Assembly: GCF_001667505.1 (NCBI RefSeq)
Contig: NZ_LZHZ01000022.1
Coordinates: 62,001-126,000 of the forward strand
DNA: 64,000 nucleotides
From: Mycobacterium sp. ACS1612
GTDB taxonomy: Bacteria; Actinomycetota; Actinomycetes; Mycobacteriales; Mycobacteriaceae
Direction of reading: 5' to 3'
Part shown: piece by piece, positions 49,953-58,824 of the stretch
Position numbering within the stretch: the stretch's first letter is position 1
Layout: every line of letters starts with the position of its first letter
Made by a program: the position numbers and the translations under genes
Notes under the pieces: generated by a model
Databases searched by the model: none
Seen by the model: the letters and a program-made list of their open reading frames with translations, nothing else
What the model was told of the DNA's origin: nothing

Positions 49953-50795
49953 ATGCCGCTGGCCCGCACTGCCGCCCTCATCGACGCCGCCCGGTCGCGC
50001 GGGGTCGGCGTCGCCGCCTTCAACGTGATCACGCTCGAACACGCGGAGGGCATCCTCGCCGGTGCCGAGCGATGCGGTGAACAGGTCATCCTGCAAGTCA
50101 GCGAGAACACCGTGAAGTTCCACGGCAACCGCGTCACACCGTTAGCGGCGGCGTTAACCGCGTTGGCCGACGAAGCCGACGTACCGGTCAGCCTGCACCT
50201 CGACCATGTCGAGTCCGCCGCCCTGTGGCACGCCGCCCCGCGAGCCGGCTTCTCGTCGGTGATGGTCGATGCCGGCGCGCTCCCCTACGACCGCAACGTC
50301 GCCATCACCGCCGAGGCCACCCGCCGGCTGCACGAGGAGGGCCTCGCCGTGGAAGCCGAACTCGGCTACGTCGGCGGTAAGAGCACTCAGGTCAGCAGCG
50401 CGCACGCACCCGGCGTACGCACCGACCCGCTACAGGCGGCCGACTTCGTCACCGCGACACAGGTGGATGCGCTAGCCGTCGCGGTCGGCAGTTCTCACGC
50501 CATGACCGACCAGACGGCGACGCTGGACCTCGACCTGATCGCGGCGCTGCGCGACGCCTTGTCGATTCCGCTTGTGCTGCACGGCTCCTCGGGTGTTCGC
50601 GACGACACGCTGCGGGCGGCGGTGCGCGCCGGCATCGTCAAAGTCAACATCGGCACCGCGCTCAACGTCGCATACACCGGCGGATTGCGGGCGGCGCTTG
50701 GCGACGGAGTCGATCCGCGTGAGCCGCTGCGCTCCGCCCGCGACGCTGTCGCCGATGCGGTGTCACATCTGCTCGACGTGGTCACCGCCGCTTAG
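49953..50795 (+). CDS. Class II ketose-bisphosphate aldolase
   Basis: The protein (ATG 49953, TAGGAG ribosome-binding site) has 280 residues. Zinc ligands are visible in VSLHLDHVES (about 86), in AVGSSHAM and in LVLHGSSGV (about 209). The phosphate-binding GIVKVNIGTALN is near 230. FNVITLEHAEGILAGAE at the N-terminus matches the GatY/KbaY/FbaA group, which cleaves fructose- or tagatose-1,6-bisphosphate. It is divergent from the FGGY kinase and convergent with the ABC binding-protein gene (4-nt overlap), in line with a complete sugar pathway. Confidence 0.88.
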   Translation: MPLARTAALIDAARSRGVGVAAFNVITLEHAEGILAGAERCGEQVILQVSENTVKFHGNRVTPLAAALTALADEADVPVSLHLDHVESAALWHAAPRAGFSSVMVDAGALPYDRNVAITAEATRRLHEEGLAVEAELGYVGGKSTQVSSAHAPGVRTDPLQAADFVTATQVDALAVAVGSSHAMTDQTATLDLDLIAALRDALSIPLVLHGSSGVRDDTLRAAVRAGIVKVNIGTALNVAYTGGLRAALGDGVDPREPLRSARDAVADAVSHLLDVVTAA

Positions 50796-51832
50796 CAATT
50801 GGACTTGTACGCCGCCGAACCGCCTTCGCCGTCGAGGTTCTCCCGCGTGATGATCGTGAAGCCGGTTTGCACCTTCTTGGTGTTCTGGCCGCCCTCGAGC
50901 GCCGTCACCGCCTCGTCGACGCCGAACTTGCCGATGAGCCCGGGATCCTGCGCGACGAGCGCCTGCACGGTGCCCTCCCGCAGGGCCTGCATCTGATTGG
51001 GTCCCGCGTCGAATCCGACCACCTGCACCTGGCCACTCTTACCCGCCTGCCGCACGCCCGTCGCCGAGCCCTCGGCCGAGAAGAGGTTGGTGGCGAAGAC
51101 GCCGACGAGATCCGGATCCTTCTGCAACTGAGCGCCGATCAACTGCGCGGCGGTCGCCGGATCGTTATGGCTGTACTGCACGCCGACATATTGAAACTTG
51201 CTGTCGGCCTTGACCGCGTCCTCGAAGCCCTTGGCGCGGGCGTCGGTCGTCGAGACCCCGGGATCGATGTTCATCACCATCACCTTGCCGCCCTCCGGGC
51301 GCAACTTCTTGATGGCCTCGAAAGCCGCTCGTCCGCCGCCCTCGTTGTCGCTGGCGATCTCGGACACCGCGTAGGACGGGTCGGTGGTGGTGGTGTCGAC
51401 GAGTACCACCTTGATGCCTGCGGCGGCCGCCTGCTGCAGCGGCTGTTGCATGGCCGTCACGTCGGTCGGCGCGACCAGCAGCGCATCCGGCTTTGCGGCC
51501 ACGATCGAGTCGAGAATCGGCTTCTGCAGCGTCGGGTCGAACTTCTGCGGGCCCTGTGTCGCGACCTTCACGCCGAGCTTGGCCGCCTCTTCCTGCGCGC
51601 CGCACTGCATCGTGATGTAGAACTGGTCGCCGGTAACGCCCTGCAGGAACGCAACGCTGTACTCGCGACTCGCTTTCGGCGGCGCGGTCACGGTGGTCGC
51701 CGCCGCCTGCTGCGCGCCGTTGGATGCCTCGCCCGGCTTCGAGGACTCGGGTTTGGACGACGTGCAGGACGACAGTGCGAGGACAACCGTCCCCAATGTG
51801 CCCGCGACCACGATCGCTCGCTTTCGGTTCAC
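50792..51832 (-). CDS. Sugar ABC transporter substrate-binding lipoprotein (RbsB-like)
   Basis: The 346-residue protein starts MNRKRAIVVAGTLGTVVLALSSCTSS, with lipobox LSSC and lipidated Cys23. After a low-complexity linker (about 24-55), the periplasmic-binding type I fold follows: YSVAFLQGVTGDQFYITMQCGAQEEAAKLG, PDALLVAPTDVTAMQQPLQQA, GIKVVLVDTTTTD and VQVVGFDAGPNQMQALREG. These are RbsB-type signatures. It captures a sugar outside the membrane and delivers it to the permease, whose gene overlaps it by 4 nt upstream. Confidence 0.9.
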   Translation of the reverse strand: MNRKRAIVVAGTLGTVVLALSSCTSSKPESSKPGEASNGAQQAAATTVTAPPKASREYSVAFLQGVTGDQFYITMQCGAQEEAAKLGVKVATQGPQKFDPTLQKPILDSIVAAKPDALLVAPTDVTAMQQPLQQAAAAGIKVVLVDTTTTDPSYAVSEIASDNEGGGRAAFEAIKKLRPEGGKVMVMNIDPGVSTTDARAKGFEDAVKADSKFQYVGVQYSHNDPATAAQLIGAQLQKDPDLVGVFATNLFSAEGSATGVRQAGKSGQVQVVGFDAGPNQMQALREGTVQALVAQDPGLIGKFGVDEAVTALEGGQNTKKVQTGFTIITRENLDGEGGSAAYKSNC

Positions 51833-52908
51833 TGACGTTCCTTTCGTTGCGTTCTGTGTTTGAGGAAACTTCGGGAGCGGGCCCCGCGCATCGCGGCCGC
51901 GCGCCGGGACTGGTCGACATACACCGCGGCAATGAGCACCGTGCCGACGGCGACGCCCTGCCAGAACGGCTGCACCCCGATGATCACGAACCCCGACTGC
52001 AACACCGCGGGGATGAACAAGCCGACGACGGTGCCGAAGACGCTGCCCTCACCGCCGAAGATCGACGTGCCGCCGATGACCACCGCGGCGATCACGTTGA
52101 GGTTGGTCAGCGACTGCCCGGCGATCGTGGTGGTGCCGAACTGGGCGAGGGTGAGAATCGCGCCGACACCGGCCAGCGTGCCCGCCAACGCGTAGACGAG
52201 CACGAGGTGGCGAGTCACCTTGATGCCGGTGCGCCGCGCCGCCTCCTGGTTCGACCCGATCGCATAGGTGTAGCGGCCGAACCTGGTCTTGTGCAACAGG
52301 ATTCCACCGAGCACGACGACCACCAGTGCGACGAACGGCAGCCCCGGGATGCCGAGGACCTTGGTGTAGGCGCTGAAGTCGGTCAGTTCGGTCGGCACGG
52401 ACCGGATGTCGATGCCGCCGGTGAGGACCTGTGCCAGACCGAGCGCGACCGACAAGGTACCGAGGGTGACGATCAACGCGGGCACTTTGGCCACGGCGAC
52501 CAGGATGCCGTTGACGATCCCCCACGCCATTCCGCCGACGACGGCGACGACGAGGCCGACGGCCGCGACGCCGGGCGCCGCTTCGCCCATCGCCTCCATC
52601 ACCTTCGCCGACACCACGGACGCGAAGACCAGTACCGAGCCGACCGACAGGTCGATGCCCGACGTGATGATCACGAACGTCATGCCGACCCCGAGCACCG
52701 CCCACACGGCGACGTTCTGGGAGATCAGCGAGAAGTTGCCGGTGGACAGGAAGCGGTCGCCGGCCAGCACGGTGAAGAACAGGCAGATCACGATCAGCAC
52801 GCCGAGGATCCAGACGGCCTGTAATCCGGCTACGCGCTTGAGGATTGACTGCCCCGGGTCCAGGTCGTCGGCATCGTTGCGCACGACCGCTTTCTCGACA
52901 GTGCTCAC
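51829..52908 (-). CDS. Sugar ABC transporter permease (RbsC-like)
   Basis: The 359-residue protein (GTG 52908) has about ten hydrophobic helices and the RbsC-type motif GGTSIFGGEGSVFGTVVGLFIP at about 285-306. GIDLSVGSVLVFASVVSAKV is the other hallmark of this permease family. It forms the membrane channel with the ATPase encoded upstream. The start follows a tandem 35-bp repeat that separates it from the ATPase gene, and the stop overlaps the binding-protein start. Confidence 0.9.
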   Translation of the reverse strand: MSTVEKAVVRNDADDLDPGQSILKRVAGLQAVWILGVLIVICLFFTVLAGDRFLSTGNFSLISQNVAVWAVLGVGMTFVIITSGIDLSVGSVLVFASVVSAKVMEAMGEAAPGVAAVGLVVAVVGGMAWGIVNGILVAVAKVPALIVTLGTLSVALGLAQVLTGGIDIRSVPTELTDFSAYTKVLGIPGLPFVALVVVVLGGILLHKTRFGRYTYAIGSNQEAARRTGIKVTRHLVLVYALAGTLAGVGAILTLAQFGTTTIAGQSLTNLNVIAAVVIGGTSIFGGEGSVFGTVVGLFIPAVLQSGFVIIGVQPFWQGVAVGTVLIAAVYVDQSRRAAAMRGARSRSFLKHRTQRKERQ

Positions 52909-52978
52909 GCGCGATCCGCCTTCGCTCCTCGCTCGGTCCTCATGCGCGATCCGCCTTCGCTCCTCGCTCGGTCCTCAT
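52909..52978. repeat. Tandem 35-bp direct repeat between ABC genes
   Basis: Two exact 35-bp units (52909-52943 and 52944-52978) begin GCGCGATCCGCC and end GGTCCTCAT. The second unit contains the ATPase stop codon (52975-52977), and the first separates it from the permease start. Read on the coding strand, each unit offers GAGGAGC, a possible ribosome-binding site. The exact identity suggests a recent slippage duplication. Confidence 0.85.
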
Positions 52979-53739
52979 GCGGCACCCTCCCGAGCGTCGA
53001 GCGCGCCGGTCATCGCTCCGACCAGTTCCTCCACGGTGGTCTCTCGACCCGCATACGTTGCGACCCGTTTACCCAGCCGCAGCACCTGAATGCGGTCGCA
53101 GACCTCGAGCACATGCGGCATCGAATGGCTGATGAACACTACCGCAATCCCCTTGTCGCGCACCCGTTTCATGGACTCGAGCACGTTCTTGGTCTGGACG
53201 ACGCCCAGCGCCGCGGTCGGCTCGTCGAGAATCAGTACCTTCCTGGCCCATGCCATCGCCCTGGCGATCGCGATGCCCTGCCGCTGGCCGCCCGACATCG
53301 AACCGACCGCTGAGGACAGCGATTTCACCGTCGCACCGAGTTCAGCGAACGATTCGGCCGCGCGGCGCCGCATCTCCTTCTCGTCCATGAAGCCCAGGTA
53401 TCCGAGCAGGCCCTTGCGGGCGATCTCCCTGCCGAGGAACACGTTCTGCACCGGGTTCAGATGCGGTGCGAGAGCCAGATCCTGGTACACCACCTCGATG
53501 CCGAGTTCCTCGGCCTGCCGCGGCCCCGACAGCCGGACTCGGTTGCCCTCGAAGAAGATCTGGCCGTCGTCGAGATCGAGGTTGCCGGACAGCGCCTTGA
53601 TCAGCGTCGACTTACCGGCGCCGTTGTCCCCGATGAGGCCGACGATCTCACCGGGCGTCACGTCGAAGTCCGCGCCGTCCAATGCGCGGACGTGGCCGAA
53701 GCTACGTGACAGGCCACGGGCTTCCAGCAGTGCGGTCAT
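52975..53739 (-). CDS. Sugar ABC transporter ATP-binding protein (RbsA-like, single domain)
   Basis: From ATG 53739 the protein has 254 residues: Walker A GDNGAGKSTLIK (about 37-48), Q-loop VVYQDLALAPHLNP, signature MSGGQRQGIAIARAM, Walker B KVLILDEPTAALG, and the H-loop His in VVFISHSM. It corresponds to one half of RbsA, which is normally a double ATPase of about 500 residues, so here it must work as a homodimer. The gene overlaps the ManA-like gene by 4 nt and is part of a manA-like - ATPase - permease - binding protein operon. Confidence 0.9.
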   Translation of the reverse strand: MTALLEARGLSRSFGHVRALDGADFDVTPGEIVGLIGDNGAGKSTLIKALSGNLDLDDGQIFFEGNRVRLSGPRQAEELGIEVVYQDLALAPHLNPVQNVFLGREIARKGLLGYLGFMDEKEMRRRAAESFAELGATVKSLSSAVGSMSGGQRQGIAIARAMAWARKVLILDEPTAALGVVQTKNVLESMKRVRDKGIAVVFISHSMPHVLEVCDRIQVLRLGKRVATYAGRETTVEELVGAMTGALDAREGAA

Positions 53740-54767
53740 GCCGTGTCCTCCGATATGTTCGGCGTGCATTGTGGGGGCCAGGACTGGCCCGGCCGGCAGA
53801 CCAGCAGTCGGACATCGCCCTCGGTGTGCCACACGCCCGACGAGGCGGGCACGACGAGTGTGTTGCCCGCGCGCACCGCGACGGCCTCCCCCGCGGTGGG
53901 GACGATTGATCCCGATCCGGTGAGCACCACGGCGACAGCGAAGCCCGCGTCGACATCAATGTGGGGTGCGAGAAGGTCCATGCGGAAGTAGCTTTCGGCC
54001 GCTTCCGGCAGCACCGGCGTCACACCGGCCGTATCGACGCCGACGTGGCGCATCAGATCGCCGACGTCGGCCCGCGCCGCCGACTCGACGGCCGACAGCG
54101 CGACGTCACGGTCGAGGCCGAGAAAGACCTCGTCGTCGGACGCGCTGGTGTTGACGCGCTCCAGCAGGATGGACTGGTCGGTCGGTTCCTGGGCCTCGAC
54201 GAGCAGGATCCCCTGCCCGATCGCGTGCGGGGTGCCGCCGGGGACCAGGATGCCGTCGCCCGGCCGCACTGGGATCCGGTGCATCAACGCCAGCAGTGCC
54301 TCAGTGTCCTGCGCGTCGACGAGCACCGAAAGGCGTTCCGGTGCAACGGTTTCACGCCAGCCGACCCAGACGGCGGCATCGGCGGCGGCCTGCAGGATGT
54401 ACCACGCCTCGGTCTTGCCGTAGGGGCAGCCGAGATGGCGACAGGCGAAGTCGCGCGTCGGGTGCACGTGCACAGGCAGTCGCTGCCCGGCGTCGAGCAG
54501 CTTCACCAGCACGCCGGTGTCGCCCGGCTCACCGTCGTCGCGCCCCAGCCAGCTTTTGGGATCCGCGCGGATCGCCTCGCGCAGCAGCGTGCCGTCGGCC
54601 AGCGCTGCCGGCCCCAGAGCCGGTGCACCGAAACGCGAGACGGTGGCACCGATCCACTCCTCGGGCGAACGGTCCCCGACCGGCGGCAGCCCGCGCCACG
54701 CAGCCAGCGCCGGGCCGCCTGCGTACCAATGCCGTACGACGTTGGGCGGCAGCAGTTGTGGTTGCAC
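53736..54767 (-). CDS. Mannose-6-phosphate isomerase-like cupin (class I type)
   Basis: The 343-residue protein contains the zinc-binding PVHVHPTRDFACRHLGCPYGKTEAWYIL (about 98-125; His, His and Glu ligands) and the later LVPGGTPHAIGQGILLVE, the layout of type I phosphomannose isomerases. It would interconvert an aldose-6-phosphate and ketose-6-phosphate. As the first gene of a sugar-import operon it may process a sugar other than mannose. It starts at ATG 54767 and is divergent from the LacI regulator, with two palindromes between. Confidence 0.85.
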   Translation of the reverse strand: MQPQLLPPNVVRHWYAGGPALAAWRGLPPVGDRSPEEWIGATVSRFGAPALGPAALADGTLLREAIRADPKSWLGRDDGEPGDTGVLVKLLDAGQRLPVHVHPTRDFACRHLGCPYGKTEAWYILQAAADAAVWVGWRETVAPERLSVLVDAQDTEALLALMHRIPVRPGDGILVPGGTPHAIGQGILLVEAQEPTDQSILLERVNTSASDDEVFLGLDRDVALSAVESAARADVGDLMRHVGVDTAGVTPVLPEAAESYFRMDLLAPHIDVDAGFAVAVVLTGSGSIVPTAGEAVAVRAGNTLVVPASSGVWHTEGDVRLLVCRPGQSWPPQCTPNISEDTA

Positions 54768-54831
54768 GGTCGTCGTGGCCTCTTCGAGTCTGTTACCTGG
54801 GTCACGCCGGACAGTACGCCATATTCCCGGC

Positions 54832-54849
54832 TATGTCACCGGTGTCAGA
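54832..54849. promoter_or_regulatory. LacI-type operator O1
   Basis: TATGTCACCGGTGTCAGA contains the near-palindrome GTCACC/GGTGTC with one mismatch and central CG. It is the mirror image of O2 at 54866 except for one base. It lies in the divergent promoter of the ABC operon and the LacI gene. Confidence 0.6.
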
Positions 54850-54865
54850 GAATCCGTGCCTCCGG

Positions 54866-54883
54866 TCTGACATCGGTGACATA
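54866..54883. promoter_or_regulatory. LacI-type operator O2
   Basis: TCTGACATCGGTGACATA is the reverse complement of O1 with one base changed, centred 34 bp away from it. It sits 33 nt upstream of the LacI start codon, which fits autoregulation. Two operators about three helical turns apart allow cooperative binding (inference). Confidence 0.6.
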
Positions 54884-54915
54884 CTGGCCGCTGTCCGACC
54901 GCGAAAGGATGCTCG

Positions 54916-55950
54916 ATGGCGACCATGCGCGACGTTGCCGAGCGGGCCGGTGTGAGCACCAAGACGGTCTCCCGAGTCGTCAACAACGACCGCTACGTCT
55001 CCGCCGATGTCCGGGAACGCGTCGAGCGAGCCATCGACGAACTTCAGTACGTGCCCAACATGCTCGCTGTCACATTCCGGAGCGGTCGCGACGCCGCGAT
55101 CGGCGTTTCGGTGCCCGGCGTGGCGGACCCGTTCTTCGCCGGCATCATCGGCGCGGTCGAGCGCGAGGCAAGCCGCCGCGGGGTCGCGGTGATCGTGACC
55201 GGCGCCGGTTGGGAACCGTCGCACGAACAGCAGTCGATCGAGGCCGTGTTGAAGCGACAGGTGGCCGGAATGATCATTTGTCCGGTTGGCCGCGACATGT
55301 CCTATCTGCGGCCCTGGCAGCAGCGCACGCCGCTGGTGTTCGTCGACCGGGAGCCCGGCAAACTGTCAGCCGACACCGTGCTGCAGGACGACGTCGGAGG
55401 AGGCTACGACGCCACGCGGCATCTGATTTCGCATGGCCACCACAGCATCGCGTTCGTTGGTGACGACACGGTGACCGGTCTGCTGCGGCTCAAGGGTTTG
55501 CAGCAGGCGATGGATGAAGCCGGACTGCCGCAGCGCGACGATCTAATCCACGTCGGCGCCATCGACGAAGCCACCCTGACCGCGGAACTGCGTCGGATGC
55601 TCGCGGTGCCCGCCCCACCGAGCGCGGTGTTCTCCTCGAATGCCCGCGTCACCATTGCAGTCGTGACGACGCTGCAGGCGTTGCGCCGCAAGGACGTTGG
55701 GCTGGTGGGTTTTGGCGACTTCCCGACGGCCGCCGCGCTGAGCCCAGCCGTCACCGTCATCCATCAGGACGGCGACGCGATGGGACGCTTTGCCGCCGAC
55801 CGGCTGTTCACCCGGCTGGATCAACCGCACCGGCGGCTCCGCCGACGCACGGTGCTGCCTGTGTCGCTGGTGACCCGCGCGTCGTGCGCGATGCCCGGCG
55901 AGAAGGTGCGCGCCGGGCACGGCGACGTCGTCAGTCCTGCAGCGTCGTGA
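54916..55950 (+). CDS. LacI-family transcriptional regulator
   Basis: The 344-residue regulator starts [40 protein letters not shown], a canonical LacI helix-turn-helix plus hinge (residues 1-60), followed by a sugar-binding periplasmic-type domain ([62 protein letters not shown]). It has a GAAAGGATG ribosome-binding site. It is divergent from the ManA-like/ABC operon, and paired operators lie between, so it is the probable repressor of sugar import. The 3' end overlaps the convergent cobQ gene by 20 nt. Confidence 0.9.
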   Translation: MATMRDVAERAGVSTKTVSRVVNNDRYVSADVRERVERAIDELQYVPNMLAVTFRSGRDAAIGVSVPGVADPFFAGIIGAVEREASRRGVAVIVTGAGWEPSHEQQSIEAVLKRQVAGMIICPVGRDMSYLRPWQQRTPLVFVDREPGKLSADTVLQDDVGGGYDATRHLISHGHHSIAFVGDDTVTGLLRLKGLQQAMDEAGLPQRDDLIHVGAIDEATLTAELRRMLAVPAPPSAVFSSNARVTIAVVTTLQALRRKDVGLVGFGDFPTAAALSPAVTVIHQDGDAMGRFAADRLFTRLDQPHRRLRRRTVLPVSLVTRASCAMPGEKVRAGHGDVVSPAAS

Positions 55951-57397
55951 CCAGAATGGGGCGCTGCGGCGGACCGTCGAGCAGCGCGAGGATCGCGTCG
56001 AGGTCGGTGTGAGCGGTGAGCAGGTCGGCCATCAGGTCCAGTTGTGCGTCCCGGCGGGCCGCCACGTCGACATCGTCGGCGACGACGAACCCGGGCCCGG
56101 CGACTTCGCTCAGCCAGGTGCGGCGGAAGCCGTCGTTGTCCAGCAACCCATGCCAATGGGTGCCGTAGACGCGCCCGCGCCGGATGCCGACCGACATCCA
56201 GTCCTGCTCGGCATGGCGCTCGAGTTGACCATGGTGGATCTCGTAGCCGTGCAGCGGAGACTCCCAGTGCTGCAAAGTTTTTCGTGGCGAGAACGCGATG
56301 TCCGCGTCGAGCAGGCCGAGGCCCTCGACGACGCCGGCCTTGGATTCCACCAGGTCGTCGATGCGTTTGCACAGCATCTGGAAGCCGCCGCAGACGCCGA
56401 GCACCGGCTTGCCGTGTGCGGCGTGCTCGCGAATCGCTTCGGCCAGACCGCGCTCTTTGAGCCAATCCAGATCCGACACCGTGGCTTTGCTGCCGGGCAG
56501 CACCACCACGTCGGCGTCGCTCACGTCGGCGGGATCGGTCACCCACCGCACCAGCACACCGGGCTCACAGGCCAGTGCCTCCGCGTCGGTGGAGTTGGAG
56601 ATGCGCGGCAACCGGATCGCGGCCACCCGCAGCCAGTCCGCGCCGCGCGGGGGCTGTGACACACCGAGCAGGCCGTGCACCGACAGCGAGTCCTCGGCGT
56701 CCAGCCACAGGTCCTCGGCGTATGGGATGACGCCGTAGGCCGGCCTGCCTGTCCGCCGGTGCAACTGGTCGAGGCCGGGCGCCAGCAGCGCGGGGTCGCC
56801 GCGGAACTTGTTGACGAGGAAACCAGCGATGAGTCGCTGGTCGTCGGGTTCGAGCACCGCGACGGTGCCGTGCAGATGCGCCAGCAGGCCGCCGCGGTCG
56901 ATGTCGCCGACCAGGACGACGGGCAGGTCCGCCGCACGGGCCAGGCCCATGTTGGCCAGATCGGTTGCCCGCAAGTTGATTTCTGCAGGCGAGCCCGCGC
57001 CTTCGCAGATCACTGCATCGAATTCGCTTCGCAGCGACCGCAATTCGTCAGACACCACCGCGGCCAGCCGGTCGCGGTGCTTGAAGTAGTCGCCCGCACT
57101 GACGGTGTCGACCACCTGACCGCGCAGCACCAGTTGCGACGTGCGGTCACTTCCGGGTTTGAGCAGGATCGGGTTGAACCGGACGCTCGGCGACAATCCC
57201 GCGGCGCGGGCCTGCATGGCCTGGGCCCGACCGATCTCGCCGCCCTCGACGGTGACCGCCGAGTTGTTGGACATGTTCTGCGCCTTGAACGGCGCGACGC
57301 GAACGCCCTTGCGCGCCAAGAGCCGGCACAGTCCCGCCACGACCATGGACTTACCCGCGTCGGACGTGGTCCCCGCGATCAGCAGCGCACCGCTCAT
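55931..57397 (-). CDS. cobQ: Cobyric acid synthase
   Basis: From ATG 57397 (CCGGAGAAA ribosome-binding site) the protein has 488 residues. The N-terminal dethiobiotin-synthase-like ATPase begins [31 protein letters not shown] (P-loop). [16 protein letters not shown] is the CobQ signature. The class I amidotransferase-like C-terminus has [19 protein letters not shown] and nucleophile Cys in [15 protein letters not shown]. It amidates four carboxyl side chains of adenosyl-cobyrinic a,c-diamide during cobalamin synthesis. It corresponds to mycobacterial cobQ1. An in-frame upstream ATG at 57430 falls inside the inverted repeat and is rejected. Confidence 0.93.
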   Translation of the reverse strand: MSGALLIAGTTSDAGKSMVVAGLCRLLARKGVRVAPFKAQNMSNNSAVTVEGGEIGRAQAMQARAAGLSPSVRFNPILLKPGSDRTSQLVLRGQVVDTVSAGDYFKHRDRLAAVVSDELRSLRSEFDAVICEGAGSPAEINLRATDLANMGLARAADLPVVLVGDIDRGGLLAHLHGTVAVLEPDDQRLIAGFLVNKFRGDPALLAPGLDQLHRRTGRPAYGVIPYAEDLWLDAEDSLSVHGLLGVSQPPRGADWLRVAAIRLPRISNSTDAEALACEPGVLVRWVTDPADVSDADVVVLPGSKATVSDLDWLKERGLAEAIREHAAHGKPVLGVCGGFQMLCKRIDDLVESKAGVVEGLGLLDADIAFSPRKTLQHWESPLHGYEIHHGQLERHAEQDWMSVGIRRGRVYGTHWHGLLDNDGFRRTWLSEVAGPGFVVADDVDVAARRDAQLDLMADLLTAHTDLDAILALLDGPPQRPILVTTLQD

Positions 57398-57408
57398 TTT
57401 TCTCCGGT

Positions 57409-57464
57409 GAGCAGACGCAAAACTGCCCATTTTTCCGCCGAAACAGGCAGTTTTGCGTCTGCTC
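57409..57464. repeat. Perfect 19-bp inverted repeat between mapB and cobQ
   Basis: The arms 57409-57427 (GAGCAGACGCAAAACTGCC) and 57446-57464 are exact reverse complements around an 18-nt loop. The hairpin fills the 79-bp gap after the mapB stop codon and before the cobQ start. Hairpins with GCAGACGCAAAA arms occur between genes in mycobacteria to my recollection. It could act as a transcript end, RNA stabiliser or mobile repeat. Confidence 0.85.
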
Positions 57465-57476
57465 GCGGGGAGAGCG

Positions 57477-58334
57477 TCACAGCTGGGTCAAAATGTCCGC
57501 GCCGTCGTCGGTGACCACCAGCGTGTGCTCGAATTGCGCGGTCCACTTCTTGTCCTTGGTGGCCACGGTCCAGCCGTCGTCCCAGATCTCGTAGTCCAGC
57601 GTGCCGAGATTGATCATCGGCTCGATGGTGAACGTCATACCCGGCTCGAGCACGGTCTCAACGGCAGGCTGGTCGTAGTGCAGTACCACCAAGCCGTTGT
57701 GGAAAGTGGTGCCGATGCCGTGTCCGGTGAAATCGCGAACGACGTTGTAGCCGAACCGGTTTGCATACGACTCGATCACCCGGCCGATCACCGAGAGCTG
57801 CCTGCCGGGTTTGACGGCCTTGATCGCGCGCATCGTCGCTTCCTGGGTGCGCTCGACAAGCAGTCGGTGCTCCTCGGACACGTTGCCCGCCAGGAAGGTG
57901 GCGTTGGTGTCACCGTGCACGCCGTCGATGTAGGCGGTGACGTCGATGTTGACGATGTCGCCGTCCTCGATCACGGTCGAGTCGGGGACGCCGTGGCAGA
58001 TGATCTCATTCAGCGAGGTGCAACACGACTTCGGGAAGTCCTTGTAGCCCAACGTCGACGGGTAGGCGCCGTGATCGATCATGTACTGGTGCGCGATGCG
58101 GTCCAGTTCGTCGGTGGTCACACCGGGTGCCACGGCCTTTCCGGCCTCGGCGAGCGCGCCCGCCGCGATGCGGCCCGCGACGCGCATCTTCTCGATCACC
58201 TCGGGCGTCTGCACCCATGGTTCGGCGCCCTCTTGGACCGTCGGCTTCCACACATATTCGGGGGGCTCGATCGAGCGCGGCACCGGCAGCGTCGGTGACA
58301 GCACGCCGGGGCGAAGGGCAGTGCGAACGGGCAT
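57477..58334 (-). CDS. mapB: Methionine aminopeptidase type I, MapB
   Basis: With ATG 58334 as start the protein has 285 residues, the length of mycobacterial MapB. Metal ligands are Asp in [20 protein letters not shown] (two Asp), His in [11 protein letters not shown], Glu in FTIEPMIN and Glu in [10 protein letters not shown]. The N-terminal extension before [16 protein letters not shown] holds PxxPxP-like [15 protein letters not shown], typical of the MapB form with its ribosome-docking extension. It removes the initiator Met from nascent proteins. In M. tuberculosis it is next to glnA4 and Rv2862c; here it keeps the latter neighbourhood. Confidence 0.94.
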   Translation of the reverse strand: MPVRTALRPGVLSPTLPVPRSIEPPEYVWKPTVQEGAEPWVQTPEVIEKMRVAGRIAAGALAEAGKAVAPGVTTDELDRIAHQYMIDHGAYPSTLGYKDFPKSCCTSLNEIICHGVPDSTVIEDGDIVNIDVTAYIDGVHGDTNATFLAGNVSEEHRLLVERTQEATMRAIKAVKPGRQLSVIGRVIESYANRFGYNVVRDFTGHGIGTTFHNGLVVLHYDQPAVETVLEPGMTFTIEPMINLGTLDYEIWDDGWTVATKDKKWTAQFEHTLVVTDDGADILTQL

Positions 58335-58377
58335 GACGCCAGCGTAACCGGGCCGTCTCTCGCTAAATTCGGGTGCC

Positions 58378-58824
58378 ATGACCAATGACGAGGTTGACCA
58401 GCAATTCGCCACGCAGTTCGCCGAGCGGTTCGCCGACACGTGGCGGACTCCGGACTTGGCCAAGCACGAGGCGTTGTGGAGTGACGACATCGTGGTGGTC
58501 CAGCCGATGATGGGCACCCTGCGGGGCAGGCAGGCCTGCCGGGCGGCCTTTCAGCGGTTGTTCGCGCTGGTGCCCGACCTGCACGCCGACGTGCACCGGG
58601 TCGGGTACGGCGGAAACGCGGTGTTCATCGAGTTCACGTTGAGCGGAACGTACGGCGGCAAGCCGATCGCGTGGGATGCCGTCGACCGCTTCACCTTCGC
58701 CAACGGCCTGATTGCCGAGCGGGTCTCGTATTTCGACTCCACGCCGCTGATCGGCAAGTTGGTCGCCCGCCCGGCGGGCTGGGACCGGCTGGTCCGCATC
58801 GGGTCGCAGTTGTTCCGGCGCTAA
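58378..58824 (+). CDS. SnoaL-like/NTF2-fold protein
   Basis: The 148-residue protein has the cone-fold pattern [63 protein letters not shown], then [43 protein letters not shown], which is characteristic of SnoaL-like domains. These either catalyse ring closure or isomerisation on small hydrophobic substrates or bind ligands. No partner gene suggests a pathway. It is divergent from mapB with a 43-bp gap, and its stop overlaps the convergent DUF1707 gene by 4 nt. Confidence 0.78.
   Translation: MTNDEVDQQFATQFAERFADTWRTPDLAKHEALWSDDIVVVQPMMGTLRGRQACRAAFQRLFALVPDLHADVHRVGYGGNAVFIEFTLSGTYGGKPIAWDAVDRFTFANGLIAERVSYFDSTPLIGKLVARPAGWDRLVRIGSQLFRR

Noticed and set aside
52909..52978. CRISPR-like direct repeat
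   Set aside because: There are only two units, directly joined with no spacer. It is a tandem duplication.
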